Notes: generated by a model from the sequence alone, not told the origin. Counted from the stretch's first letter, positions 1-9,202 are shown. The stretch: DNA of 64,000 nt from Butyricimonas faecihominis (GCF_033096445.1 NZ_AP028155.1:2857880-2921879), one strand, 5' to 3'. Program-made: numbers and translations.

Positions 1-3000
1 GTAAAGACCTCGTACTGAAAAATGTACCTGTAAACAAAGCTATTGAAACCGTACTAAAACACTTCGGTTTAACCTATTCGATGGTGGAAGGGGTGGTCGT
101 CGTGAAAGAGACGGAAGAAACATCCCCCACGACTTCGACACACACGATCACCGGCAAAGTCGTCGATCAAGCCGGCAACCCGCTCCCCGGGGTAACGGTA
201 ATTATTAAAGGAACAAAATCGGGTGTCGCAACAGACGTAAACGGAAATTTCACGATCACGTTAAATGAACAAAAAGAACAAACTCTCATTTTCTCGTTCG
301 TGGGTATGCAAACGAAAGAGGTCTCCTGCATGGCCGGGAAAACCGTGACGGTAATCCTTGAGCCAGAGGAGGCCCAACTGGATGAAGTCGTGGTGACAGG
401 TTATCAAAGCATCAATCGCCGGGACATGGTAGGTTCTTACACGACAGTAAAAGCCGCAGATATTATGATGCCGGCATACAATTCTATCGACCAAATGTTA
501 CAAGGGAAGATTCCGGGAATGGTTGTCGTCAATTCCTCTTCTCGTATAGGTAGTTCACCTAAAATCACGATCCGCGGAACTTCCACTATTTTCGGAAACA
601 CGGATCCGCTATGGGTCGTTGACGGCATCATCCAGCCAGACCCACTCCCCATTGATGCCAGCTCCGCTGTAACGGAAGATATGAAAAACTTGATCGGGAA
701 CCAGATATCATGGTTAAATCCTGCTGACATTGAAACAATCACTGTTTTAAAAGACGCATCCGCAACGGCTATTTACGGTTCAAAAGCTTCCAACGGGGTC
801 ATCGTGATTACCACGAAGAAAGGGAGCGCAGAGAGAACAAGCATTCGTTATTCAACGAATTTATCATTTAGAGCCCGTCCTAACTACGGGATGTTCAACT
901 TCATGAACTCCAAAGAACGGATTCAATTCAGTAAAGAAGCTTATGACGCCGGAATCAGGTACCAGAGCGATCCTCTTCCTCAAATATATACCTATGAAGG
1001 GTTAATGGCCATGTACAATAATCGTCAAATCAGCGAAGAAAATTTCATGAAACAGATGGAATACTTGGAAACGTGTAACACTGATTGGTTTGACATCCTG
1101 TGTCGAAATTCTGTCAGTCATTCTCATAACTTAAGTATTACCGGAGGTTCCCAGAAAGTGACATACAATGCTTCTTTTGGCTACTCTTCAAGCCACGGAA
1201 CGCAAAAAGGTGATGACATGACACAATTTAACGCTCGATTGAATGTCAACGCCCAACTACTGGAATCTCTTTCTGTTAATTTCAATCTAAGTAATTCATT
1301 TACTGACAGGAAAGGATATGGACCGGGAGTTAGTCCTGAAACTTACGCAAAACAAACCAGCCGGGCAATTCCTTTTGTTGATGAAAACGGAGATCGGGTA
1401 TTTTATAAACAATACTACGAGTACAAACTAAATAGAACCGGGCAACTTGAATACGGTTACAACATCTTGAACGAGATGGAAAACAGTTACTCTAAAAATA
1501 AAGCAAAAAACGTAAATATGTCACTTAACGTGAATTGGAATATTGTTACCTGGCTTCAATACCAATTCGTGGGAAGTATTGCTTTCAACCTGAATAATTC
1601 GGAATCATTTGCAGGAGAGAAAACATCCTACATTGAACTCAACTATCGAGGTTACGCTTATGGCTCAGAGTCATCCGGTTCCGCCAAATTCAAAGCAGCG
1701 TTATTACCATTCGGAGGTGAACTGGCCACAAACGAGACAAACAATACCTCGTACAATATGCAACACAAAATCGTGTTCTCCAAAACCATTCACGAATTCC
1801 ACCGGATCAACGCAATGGCCGGAATGGAAATCCGTTCAGAAGCAAACAAAAATAACACAAACACGGTTTGGGGATACGTTCCCGAACGAGGCGAGATATT
1901 AGTCTCTCCCTCCAAGCCGACAGAAATTGTTCCCGTTGGCGGAGTCGTCCCTATTTCCTGGGGTGCGCTGGATAAACTCTACCAAGGAGGATGGGCAAAC
2001 ACAAGTATTACCAATAATTTCGTGTCATTTTTTGCTACGTTAGCCTATTCTTTAAAAGATCGCTACGTATTCAATGCCAACATAAGATCAGACGCATCTA
2101 ATAGATTCGGGCAAGATGTCAACAACCAATTTGACCCGACATATTCCTTCGGTATATCTTGGAGAATTGCCGAGGAGGAATTTATAAAAAACTACCTGTC
2201 ATGGCTCAACCAATTGAATTTACGTGCGACCTACGGGATTCAAGGAAATGTTGTAAATTCCGTAAGCCCTGATCTTATCGCCCAGTACCGGGGAATTATG
2301 GAAGGTTATGACGAATATTACTTGAGCATATCCAGTTTGCCCAATCCCCTGTTAAAATGGGAACGCACAAAAACTTGGAACTTAGGGTTAGACATGCAAT
2401 TGTTTAATGGTATCACCATGAGTTTCGAATACTATGGAAGACGTTCAAATGCCATTATCAATCAGGATATTGCACAAGAATACGGTATAGCAACTATGAA
2501 ATTAAACGGAGGTCGGATTCATAATCACGGAATTGAATACTCTATAAATTTAACTCCATACAAAAGAAAAGATTTCGCATGGACCATCGGTATCAACGCA
2601 TCGAAAAACTGGAATAAAGCCCAAAACGATGACGTCCGGATAAAAGCAGATAAACTGACAAAAGATAATTTCCTTAACGGTAGTACTGACCGTTTATTAA
2701 AGAAAGGATATCCACTAAGTGCCTTCTGGTCATATTCTTTTGCCGGACTTGACCCGCAAACAGGTTACCCTACCTTCAACCGCATTGATTTCGACGAAAT
2801 CGACCCCGATATTGATCCTACCACGTTTTTGGTATATTCCGGTCAAAAGGACCCTTACTTCACGGGTGGAGTTAACACACGTGTGCGCTACAAGAGTCTG
2901 TCATTAGGTGTCGATTTTTCCGTGTTACTCGGTGCCAAGAAACGCCTTCCGAATCCTTATGCAAATTTCAACTACGGGAAACTTCCGGACCCTTACCATA

Positions 3001-3383
3001 ACCTGTCGAAAGACCTGCTAAAACGGTGGCAAAAACCCGGCGATGAAAAACACACGATTTACCCGGCTTTATACACTTCCGTCGAAGACGTATATAACAT
3101 ACAACTTCCTGACGGAACACAATCCAATTCCATTTACTCCATGTGGGCAAATTCCGATGCAATGGTTGTTAATGCCTCTTTTTTACGATGTAATCAAATT
3201 TCAGTATCGTGGAATATGCCACCCCGGATATGCTCTAAATTCGGAGCCACCAATTGTTCGATTAGTGCAAACCTCAATAACCCATTCGTCATTGGCAGTA
3301 ATCGTTTCAATGGATTCGACCCGGAGTTAGGAGATAGTGTCATGCCCAAGATCTTTTCTTGTGGTTTAAGTGTAGGATTTTAA
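1..3383 (+). CDS. SusC/RagA-family TonB-dependent outer membrane receptor, 5' end cut by window (cassette A)
   Basis: The open frame runs in from the window edge (codons from base 3), so the first ATG at 81 is internal and the start lies outside. The first visible residues (KDLVLKNVPVNKAIETVL) are the second half of a STN (secretin/TonB short N-terminal) domain. Next come a CarboxypepD_reg-like beta domain (GKVVDQAGNPLPGVTVIIKG), the DEVVVTGYQ linker, a plug domain with WVVDGIIQPD and DASATAIYGSKASNGVI, and a long 22-strand-type barrel ending in Phe (SCGLSVGF). It imports a ligand across the outer membrane using TonB; the STN domain implies signalling to a FecR-type anti-sigma factor upstream of the window. 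susD follows 10 bp later. The closest relative in the window is the SusC at 57230-60895. The substrate cannot be read from the sequence. Confidence 0.93.
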   Translation, partial: KDLVLKNVPVNKAIETVLKHFGLTYSMVEGVVVVKETEETSPTTSTHTITGKVVDQAGNPLPGVTVIIKGTKSGVATDVNGNFTITLNEQKEQTLIFSFVGMQTKEVSCMAGKTVTVILEPEEAQLDEVVVTGYQSINRRDMVGSYTTVKAADIMMPAYNSIDQMLQGKIPGMVVVNSSSRIGSSPKITIRGTSTIFGNTDPLWVVDGIIQPDPLPIDASSAVTEDMKNLIGNQISWLNPADIETITVLKDASATAIYGSKASNGVIVITTKKGSAERTSIRYSTNLSFRARPNYGMFNFMNSKERIQFSKEAYDAGIRYQSDPLPQIYTYEGLMAMYNNRQISEENFMKQMEYLETCNTDWFDILCRNSVSHSHNLSITGGSQKVTYNASFGYSSSHGTQKGDDMTQFNARLNVNAQLLESLSVNFNLSNSFTDRKGYGPGVSPETYAKQTSRAIPFVDENGDRVFYKQYYEYKLNRTGQLEYGYNILNEMENSYSKNKAKNVNMSLNVNWNIVTWLQYQFVGSIAFNLNNSESFAGEKTSYIELNYRGYAYGSESSGSAKFKAALLPFGGELATNETNNTSYNMQHKIVFSKTIHEFHRINAMAGMEIRSEANKNNTNTVWGYVPERGEILVSPSKPTEIVPVGGVVPISWGALDKLYQGGWANTSITNNFVSFFATLAYSLKDRYVFNANIRSDASNRFGQDVNNQFDPTYSFGISWRIAEEEFIKNYLSWLNQLNLRATYGIQGNVVNSVSPDLIAQYRGIMEGYDEYYLSISSLPNPLLKWERTKTWNLGLDMQLFNGITMSFEYYGRRSNAIINQDIAQEYGIATMKLNGGRIHNHGIEYSINLTPYKRKDFAWTIGINASKNWNKAQNDDVRIKADKLTKDNFLNGSTDRLLKKGYPLSAFWSYSFAGLDPQTGYPTFNRIDFDEIDPDIDPTTFLVYSGQKDPYFTGGVNTRVRYKSLSLGVDFSVLLGAKKRLPNPYANFNYGKLPDPYHNLSKDLLKRWQKPGDEKHTIYPALYTSVEDVYNIQLPDGTQSNSIYSMWANSDAMVVNASFLRCNQISVSWNMPPRICSKFGATNCSISANLNNPFVIGSNRFNGFDPELGDSVMPKIFSCGLSVGF

Positions 3384-3393
3384 AGATAACATT

Positions 3394-4962
3394 ATGAAAC
3401 AACGAATTATATTTCTTTGCATTGTAAGTCTAATTCTTGGAAGTTGTGGAGATTTTCTCGAACCCAAATCCAAGAGTGAATTTGTTCCCAAAGACGCCAA
3501 CTCCTTAAGTGAACTTTTACTTGGAGAAGCTTATCCTCGTAACGATATTACAGAATTAAATGTATTTCTCCACCTATTGGATGACGATATCGCCCCAGCT
3601 CCTTATCAAGAAGTGCAGGTCGGTTCAGATGCAAACAGATGGTATGCTCCTTACACTTGGCAATCCAACATGTATGACATTATGGGTTCTGCCGGAGAGA
3701 AATACACAAACCTTTATAGCTCTTATTATGCCTTGATATTAGGAGCAAATGCTATTCTGGACTATGTTGATGATATAAACGATGACAAGAATGCTATCAA
3801 TTCGGTAAAAGCCCAAGCTTTAGCCCTTCGCGGATTCCTTTATTTCAATTTAATCAACATATTCGGAACCCCTTACAACTACGATAAAACAGCGCTAGGT
3901 GTTCCATTGAAGTTAAATAGTGGTATTGAGGAATCCGAACTGAAGAGAAACACCGTAGAAGAAGTGTATGTTCAAATTATAAAAGATCTTCTAGAAGCCG
4001 AACGCTTATATAAGACCTTACCGAGCGATCAACAATGGCAACCCAACAAAAGAACCAGCCTTCCCATGGTTCATCTCCTTCTTTCCAGAGCTTATTTATA
4101 CATGGAAGAATGGGAAAAAGCCGCAACCTTCGCAAATCATGTCATTACAAACGGGAATTTTCATTTATTGGATTTGAACACAATCAAAACATACTCAGAA
4201 GAAGACCCTAGTATCCCCTCTTACATAAACTATCACTCTTACACGACGTCGAGCGAAGTTATTTGGGTATACGGAAATATTACAGATGTAACCAAATATG
4301 TTTACAACGCAAGCGCCTCAACAAATGACCATCCGTTTTTTAGAGCCTCGAAAGAACTCATGAATTGTTTTGACGAAACAGAAAACGACCTGCGTAAAGA
4401 ACGTTACGTCATTCGTAGTAAATTTCAAATTATCAATGAAGATAACGAGCTTGAAGCAATGCCCTCAGCTTTCGGGAAAATAAACGTAAGTTCTAAGGCA
4501 TATTATCAACCGGTTGCAACGAATGATGCTTTTGGTAGAAGTCTTCGATTGTCGGAAGCTTACTTGAATTTCTGTGAGGCAAAAGCCATGCTTTACAAAG
4601 CCGGAGTAGCGAATGCCGGACAAGAAGCCCTAAATACACTAAATGAATTTAGAAGATTCCGGTTTCCTTTAAATTATCAAAACGAGAATATCACGGACCC
4701 CGAGAAATTAATTACATTTATACATAACGAACGACGTCGAGAACTCTGCTTTGAGGATCATCGCTGGTTTGATTTACGCCGTTGGGGAATGCCACAAATT
4801 CAACACACATGGCACCCAGATGCGCAATCAACGCTCGTTTACACGCTCAAAGAACATGATCCCGGATACACGATTCCATTACCTCCCGATGCTTTGGAAT
4901 TGAATAATTTACTAGAACAAAACCCATTGGCCCCCGCACCACGCAACGGTATTAACCTTTAA
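3394..4962 (+). CDS. SusD/RagB-family surface lipoprotein (cassette A)
   Basis: A 522-residue lipoprotein with a type II signal peptide (lipobox LGSC, lipidated Cys near residue 17) followed by the SusD signature GDFLEPKSKSEFV. The body is helical and TPR-like, with the family's C-terminal NERRRELCFEDHRWFDLRRWGMPQ block. SusD proteins sit as a lid on the extracellular face of the SusC barrel and help capture ligand. It begins 10 bp after susC and is followed 14 bp later by the Mx1-like lipoprotein, so the genes form one operon. Its start resembles the SusD of cassette C (both have a LxELLLG segment near residue 45), supporting a common origin of the two loci. Confidence 0.93.
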   Translation: MKQRIIFLCIVSLILGSCGDFLEPKSKSEFVPKDANSLSELLLGEAYPRNDITELNVFLHLLDDDIAPAPYQEVQVGSDANRWYAPYTWQSNMYDIMGSAGEKYTNLYSSYYALILGANAILDYVDDINDDKNAINSVKAQALALRGFLYFNLINIFGTPYNYDKTALGVPLKLNSGIEESELKRNTVEEVYVQIIKDLLEAERLYKTLPSDQQWQPNKRTSLPMVHLLLSRAYLYMEEWEKAATFANHVITNGNFHLLDLNTIKTYSEEDPSIPSYINYHSYTTSSEVIWVYGNITDVTKYVYNASASTNDHPFFRASKELMNCFDETENDLRKERYVIRSKFQIINEDNELEAMPSAFGKINVSSKAYYQPVATNDAFGRSLRLSEAYLNFCEAKAMLYKAGVANAGQEALNTLNEFRRFRFPLNYQNENITDPEKLITFIHNERRRELCFEDHRWFDLRRWGMPQIQHTWHPDAQSTLVYTLKEHDPGYTIPLPPDALELNNLLEQNPLAPAPRNGINL

Positions 4963-4976
4963 TTAAATAGTATGCC

Positions 4977-6008
4977 ATGAAACAGATCATATTGTTAATA
5001 GCTATAAGTAGTATCTTCATATTAACCTCCTGTTACAATGAAGGTGATGTTACCCCTTCCGGTAATTATTCGGTTTTACGACTTGAATTCCCTCAAGGAA
5101 ACAATTCGTGGGATAAAGAAATCAAGGACATTCACGATGTCTATGGGGTATACTTACTATATAAAGGTATTACCCCCCAAGATCTTAATCGCAAATGGAC
5201 TTCCTTGGGTACAGGCAAATTATATTACGGGAATGATTTAACAGACGAACAAACACCGTATTACGTCGACTTTCTCAAAAATCATGTTCTCAATTATGTA
5301 ACTCCGGAAATTGCTAAACTAGTGTTACCAGCCAAAATATATATGCTGGATAATTTAAGAGGATTGTACCCGGGAGAGGATCCCAATGGGACCGGAACGG
5401 GAACAGGAACAGGAACAGGAACCGGAACAGGAACGGGAACCGGAACCGGAACAGGAACAGGGACCGGAACAGGAACGGGGGACCGCAATTTTGTAGGATT
5501 AAAAACAGACGGTTTTGATTATTGGGCAATTAGCTTCACTGCCGATCAAATTGCTCATCCTAATTCACAAGATTTAAAAATCAAAAGAGCAACATTACTT
5601 TATCTAATGTTTGAAGCGGCTTTACAAAACAAAGTAATAAATGAACCGGATAGTTTTAAACAAGGAATTGACTACACCACTGCAATTACAAACAGTCAAA
5701 AAGACAAGCCAGATTATTATTTAACTCGAGGTTTTATTAACATTCTTGCCAGAGATTTTAGTAAAGAAAGCTCGCCGTATAGTATATCCGAATATACAAA
5801 TGCAAGTTGGGACACAAAAGCCTACCCGTATAGAGACTATCTATCCTACATAAGAGCAGCCATATTTTACACGAAAGAAGAATTTCAAGAAAAATATTCT
5901 CCGGAAACATATCCTCTTGTCAACTCAAGATATGAGATCGTAGTAAACCATATAAAAAACAATTACAACATTGATCTCGAAGGAATAGCCAAAGGACCTC
6001 AGAAATAA
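4977..6008 (+). CDS. Peptidase_Mx1-like lipoprotein with a (Gly-Thr)15 repeat, metallopeptidase motif lost
   Basis: A 343-residue lipoprotein (lipobox LTSC, Cys19). Its C-terminal part (residues ~285-343, ending in a NNYNIDLEGIAKG-type segment) aligns by eye with the protein at 54328-55494 (KEEF..KY..YP.V..RY pattern) and with the putative zinc metallopeptidase lipoproteins that accompany SusC/SusD (Mx1 family). Where that family has HExxH, this copy reads MFEAALQ, so the zinc site is gone and a binding or scaffold role is more likely than proteolysis. Residues 138-168 are an uninterrupted Gly-Thr repeat encoded by a hexanucleotide microsatellite, probably a flexible, surface-exposed linker. 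It lies between SusD and TlpA genes. Family assignment is moderately sure; function is unknown. Confidence 0.7.
   Translation: MKQIILLIAISSIFILTSCYNEGDVTPSGNYSVLRLEFPQGNNSWDKEIKDIHDVYGVYLLYKGITPQDLNRKWTSLGTGKLYYGNDLTDEQTPYYVDFLKNHVLNYVTPEIAKLVLPAKIYMLDNLRGLYPGEDPNGTGTGTGTGTGTGTGTGTGTGTGTGTGTGTGDRNFVGLKTDGFDYWAISFTADQIAHPNSQDLKIKRATLLYLMFEAALQNKVINEPDSFKQGIDYTTAITNSQKDKPDYYLTRGFINILARDFSKESSPYSISEYTNASWDTKAYPYRDYLSYIRAAIFYTKEEFQEKYSPETYPLVNSRYEIVVNHIKNNYNIDLEGIAKGPQK
5388..5480 (+). repeat. Hexanucleotide microsatellite (GGN ACN)15 within a lipoprotein gene
   Basis: Ninety-three bases made of 15 units of GGN-ACN plus a final GGG, encoding 16 Gly and 15 Thr. The third bases vary (gga/ggg, aca/acc/acg), so the DNA units are not all identical. 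Because the unit is six bases, gain or loss of units keeps the frame and changes only linker length. The reverse strand is also open over this stretch as a Pro-Val repeat, which is a shadow. Confidence 0.97.
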
Positions 6009-6050
6009 GGTGCGTCAAAAGTCCTTTCGTTAATTACGAATCCCACACCA

Positions 6051-6083
6051 CAACTCCCCTCTCCTTACACGGGAGGGGAGTTG
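6051..6083. repeat. REP-like palindrome (copy 1)
   Basis: Left arm CAACTCCCCTCTCC (6051-6064), loop TTACAC, right arm GGGAGGGGAGTTG (6071-6083), with one unpaired base in the left arm. The GC-rich arms stand out from the AT-rich surroundings, and the core CTTACAC between C and G runs recurs at 21789-21840. It lies between the Mx1-like lipoprotein and the TlpA-like gene of cassette A. It could weakly terminate transcription within the operon, but no T-run follows. Confidence 0.75.
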
Positions 6084-6118
6084 GAGTAACTCGAAAAAAA
6101 CATAATCTCTCACAAGAT

Positions 6119-7204
6119 ATGAAGATAAAAATTTTAATTTTCCTGCAACTATTATATTTTCCTCTTTTTGCACAAAACCTCAATGCATATCAGCATCTAA
6201 AGCAAGAATGGTCAAAGAATTTTTCCTCCGCCAAAGATATTATCAAGACTTATCACAATAATACCAAACGAACAAACACGGCAGCATTTACTACCATCAA
6301 TAATTGCTTTATGACCTTAAAAAGCGGAGAATACATCATTTGCAGTAAAGGAGAAAAAGAAGATATTCAACTTTTACTTCAGGAAATTTCACCCATAGTG
6401 TTAAATGACTCCTCTGTCATCACATTCATGCAACAAAATTCTCCAGAAGAATTCACGAATTATTATTACATGATTCTCGCCTTAAAAGAAGGAGAGTCTT
6501 TTGATGCAGCAAGAGACGGTATCACCATCTCGACACAATTTCCCACAAGAGCCCTCAATCATAATGACTACACGAAACTAAATGAAATCTTTTCCGGTAA
6601 CAATAAATTATTACATGAGATTTATCTGGAAAAAATAAAATTCCTTCTTCAAAACAATGGCTGTACAAAAGAAATTGCCCAACTACGCCCAATCATAGAA
6701 TCACATGTAGAATCCTCTCCCTTAAAACTTGAAATATTAAAACTATACACGCAATATGAACTCTTGGGCCAAGGCAAACCGGCACCATTATCTTCATTAC
6801 AAGATTCGGATGGGAACATCTACACATTCGGTAATTTTAAAGGCAAAGTCATCGTTGTAGACGTATGGGCCACGTGGTGTTGCAGTTGCATTGAAAAAAT
6901 GCCGAAGTTCATTCAATTAAAGAATGAATTTCAAGAAAATGGAAACATTATTTTCCTAACAGTTTCTATTGATCAAGAAAGAACCCGGGATAAGTGGTTA
7001 AAAGCTATCAAGGAAAACAACATGACCGGATTAATAAATCTCATTATCTCTCCCACAGGAGATTCTCATTTTGAAACAGATTATCAAATAGTAGGAGTAC
7101 CTCGTTATTTCATCATAGACAAAGAAGGAAAAATCATCACCGTATTTGCCCCTAGTCCCGACAAAGAAATGAAAGACTTAATTCAAAACATCTTAAAATC
7201 ATAA
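6119..7204 (+). CDS. TlpA-like thioredoxin-fold protein with CCSC active site (cassette A)
   Basis: 361 residues with a Sec signal peptide ending near LFAQ (residues 1-19), a helical region (~20-220) of unknown role, and a C-terminal AhpC/TSA-TlpA-type thioredoxin domain (~225-361). The active site is WCCSC (C254, C255, C257), so the CxxC pair contains an extra cysteine. The cis-Pro loop is GVPRYF. Such proteins act in the periplasm as thiol-disulfide reductases. The gene follows the Mx1-like lipoprotein after 110 bp that contain a palindrome, and the next thioredoxin-fold gene begins 2 bp after it, so those two are surely co-transcribed. Its target is unknown. Confidence 0.85.
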   Translation: MKIKILIFLQLLYFPLFAQNLNAYQHLKQEWSKNFSSAKDIIKTYHNNTKRTNTAAFTTINNCFMTLKSGEYIICSKGEKEDIQLLLQEISPIVLNDSSVITFMQQNSPEEFTNYYYMILALKEGESFDAARDGITISTQFPTRALNHNDYTKLNEIFSGNNKLLHEIYLEKIKFLLQNNGCTKEIAQLRPIIESHVESSPLKLEILKLYTQYELLGQGKPAPLSSLQDSDGNIYTFGNFKGKVIVVDVWATWCCSCIEKMPKFIQLKNEFQENGNIIFLTVSIDQERTRDKWLKAIKENNMTGLINLIISPTGDSHFETDYQIVGVPRYFIIDKEGKIITVFAPSPDKEMKDLIQNILKS

Positions 7205-7206
7205 CC

Positions 7207-8280
7207 ATGAAATTTATTTCTATCATTAGCTTATTACTTCTTCTAGCCAGCAACAGCATTGCTCAAGAAGGTACGAACTTCGAGGATCTAACCTTTCAGG
7301 AAGCCCTAGCAAAAGCAAAAACAACCGGGAAGAAATTATTCATCGACTGTTACACGAAAACCTGTGGACCATGCAAATACATGGTCAAATTTATTTTCCC
7401 GTTAAAAGAATGCGGGGAATATTTCAACAAGAACTATATCTGCATCATGAAAGATATGCAAGAAGGAGAAGGGATTGATATTGCGCAAAAATACAACGTA
7501 CAAATCTATCCGACATACTTGTTTATCAACCATGACGGAAGTCTCTATTGCCGCATGGACGGGGGAGGCGTGTCAAAGCCCGAAGATAATTTCGTGCAAA
7601 AAGTCAAAAACGCAATCGAACTGACAGAATTAAACAAGGAGTACGCCGCGGGAAACCGAGAGCAGGCATTTCTAAAAAAATATATAACTATTTTGCAAAA
7701 ACAGGATAAACAAAAACTACAAATCGTTCTGGGAGAAACGATGCCCCAACTGGGAGTCAAAAAACTATGCGAAGCAGAAAACTGGTCCCTCATTAAAACA
7801 GAAATAACAAATGTCGACACCCCTCTATTCCGCTATCTGGTTGACAATCGAAAAGCTTTTAGCAAACAAATCGGACAGCAAGAAGTCGAAGAGAAAATCA
7901 TGTCGGCCTATTTAGAAGAATTCCGCATCTTTAAATCAATGGGAATAGACTTCGAGAAACGTATCGCTGACCTTAAACTTTTTGAAAAAGACCATTACAA
8001 AGGAGTTCTTTCACTAAGATATTGTATGTTATTCCGCCAAATAATCGACAACAAGCAAAAAGACAGGATTCCTGAAATTCTCACGGTATTACGGGATCTA
8101 CCCGAACGGATTACAGATACCAAAGAACAAATGAACGTGTTGCAAGAACTCCAAGGATTCCAACAAATAGCAAATCAACAACAGAAAGAGAAAGCTTGTT
8201 CTTATTTGGAGGAGATCTGCAAAAAACTCCAACCGACTCAAACAAAACAAGTCGAAAGAATAATTACACGCATCAAGTAA
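7207..8280 (+). CDS. Exported thioredoxin-fold protein with C-terminal helical domain (cassette A)
   Basis: 357 residues. A Sec signal peptide ends at SIAQ (~residue 20). A thioredoxin domain at the N-terminus of the mature protein has CGPC at 53-56 (context YTKTCGPCKYM) and IYPTYLFI as the cis-Pro loop. About 210 mostly helical, charged residues of no recognised family follow. It is a paralogue of the protein at 50371-51453, sharing the segment before the active site (LTFQEALxKAK), the CGPCKYM site and total length. It is the last gene of cassette A; a hairpin 10 bp later ends the transcript. Probably a periplasmic thiol reductase; the partner is unknown. Confidence 0.85.
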   Translation: MKFISIISLLLLLASNSIAQEGTNFEDLTFQEALAKAKTTGKKLFIDCYTKTCGPCKYMVKFIFPLKECGEYFNKNYICIMKDMQEGEGIDIAQKYNVQIYPTYLFINHDGSLYCRMDGGGVSKPEDNFVQKVKNAIELTELNKEYAAGNREQAFLKKYITILQKQDKQKLQIVLGETMPQLGVKKLCEAENWSLIKTEITNVDTPLFRYLVDNRKAFSKQIGQQEVEEKIMSAYLEEFRIFKSMGIDFEKRIADLKLFEKDHYKGVLSLRYCMLFRQIIDNKQKDRIPEILTVLRDLPERITDTKEQMNVLQELQGFQQIANQQQKEKACSYLEEICKKLQPTQTKQVERIITRIK

Positions 8281-8289
8281 TAACCCCAC

Positions 8290-8321
8290 GAAGAGATCAT
8301 CTAACACCCGGTGATCTCTTC
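8290..8321. terminator. Bidirectional hairpin terminator between cassette A and the PPTase gene
   Basis: Arms GAAGAGATCA (8290-8299) and TGATCTCTTC (8312-8321) form a perfect 10-bp stem with a 12-nt loop between two convergent genes. It overlaps the last codons of the - strand gene. T-runs on the + side are weak (ctaaaaag), so efficiency is uncertain. Confidence 0.6.
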
Positions 8322-8981
8322 TAAAAAGATTTCATGTATCCCCGTTAATTCTTCGTACTCGCAACAGACATGACAGGCATATCCATCATCCACCGGACAG
8401 GCATGCACGTATAGCGGTAACTTATTTCCCCTTTCAAATAAAGACACACCTCCCCCGGAAAACGAAACAATAAAACTATTTAACGGGCGGGCCAATCCGG
8501 TACCTATATATTTCAAAAAGCTTTCCTTCACAGACCAATAATTAAAAAATAATTGATCCTGCTTATCCTCTTCCAACATTTTCAATTGTGCCACCTCTTC
8601 CCCGTGAAAAAAACGTCCCGCAACCTCCATACGAGCTTTTGCCCGTTTTTCAATATCAATACCGATCTCCCGATCAGACACGGCACAAACAACGTAATCC
8701 CCTGAATGTGAAATATTAAAAAATACATTTTCTACACCCACAATAAAAGGTTTTCCCTTCTCTCCCCGGTCAATCCGATAATCTTCCGAGGTCAGATTCC
8801 AATATTTTTTCAGAGCAAAACGAACCAATGCCTCTCCTAACAACCTGCGAAGGGCAACTTCCTTGTTTCCATACCCGAGGACTTCGGCACAACATTCTTT
8901 AGACACAACAGATCGTAACCCGACAAACATTTTATCCCGATTAGCTCCTGCCGGAATTTGAATAAATAATACTTCAATCAT
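8301..8981 (-). CDS. 4'-phosphopantetheinyl transferase superfamily protein
   Basis: 226 residues, the usual size for the Sfp-like class. It moves the phosphopantetheine arm of CoA to a serine of a carrier protein. Visible motifs are FNISHSGDYVVCA in the centre, GIDIEK (Mg-binding Asp/Glu) and the C-terminal FNYWSVKESFLKYIGTGL (WxxKES). The gene is convergent with cassette A and stands alone: no polyketide, peptide or aryl-polyene cluster is in view, so it could serve the fatty-acid acyl carrier protein or a carrier encoded elsewhere. The start ATG lies directly upstream of the family's N-terminal segment. The family call is firm; the acceptor is unknown. Confidence 0.9.
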   Translation of the reverse strand: MIEVLFIQIPAGANRDKMFVGLRSVVSKECCAEVLGYGNKEVALRRLLGEALVRFALKKYWNLTSEDYRIDRGEKGKPFIVGVENVFFNISHSGDYVVCAVSDREIGIDIEKRAKARMEVAGRFFHGEEVAQLKMLEEDKQDQLFFNYWSVKESFLKYIGTGLARPLNSFIVSFSGGGVSLFERGNKLPLYVHACPVDDGYACHVCCEYEELTGIHEIFLEEITGC

Positions 8982-9128
8982 AACACAAAGGTAAAAAAGT
9001 TAGAGACAACTATTTTCTTTTCTAAAACAAATAATCCAAAAAACCTAATAAACACGGGCATCTTAACGTTATTTTAAAATTAAAAGATAAAAATTTTAAG
9101 AAAATATTCACATTTCTCGGCAAAAAAC

Positions 9129-9159
9129 TTGTTTATATCATTTTTATCTTCTATTTTTG
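9129..9159 (+). promoter_or_regulatory. Promoter of the first tonB gene
   Basis: TTG (9129-9131), 20 bp, then TATTTTTG (9152-9159) matches the Bacteroidetes sigma-ABfr pattern TTG-N19/21-TAnnTTTG. The predicted start leaves a leader of about 35 bases before the ATG at 9203. Confidence 0.65.
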
Positions 9160-9202
9160 AAACATCAAATTAACGTTTAAATAACATTTAAAGATAAACG
9201 TC

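Noticed and set aside
5388-5480. Possible CRISPR-like repeat array
   Set aside because: Units are six bases without spacers and lie in frame inside a lipoprotein gene; it is a coding microsatellite.
5294-5488. Reverse-strand open frame encoding a Pro-Val repeat
   Set aside because: It is the antisense shadow of the Gly-Thr microsatellite; no promoter, signal or homology supports it.
8986-8993. CAAAGGTA (TACCTTTG on the - strand) as promoter of the PPTase gene
   Set aside because: A transcript from it would start at or after the ATG at 8981 and no TTG sits at the right -33 distance; the match is probably chance.
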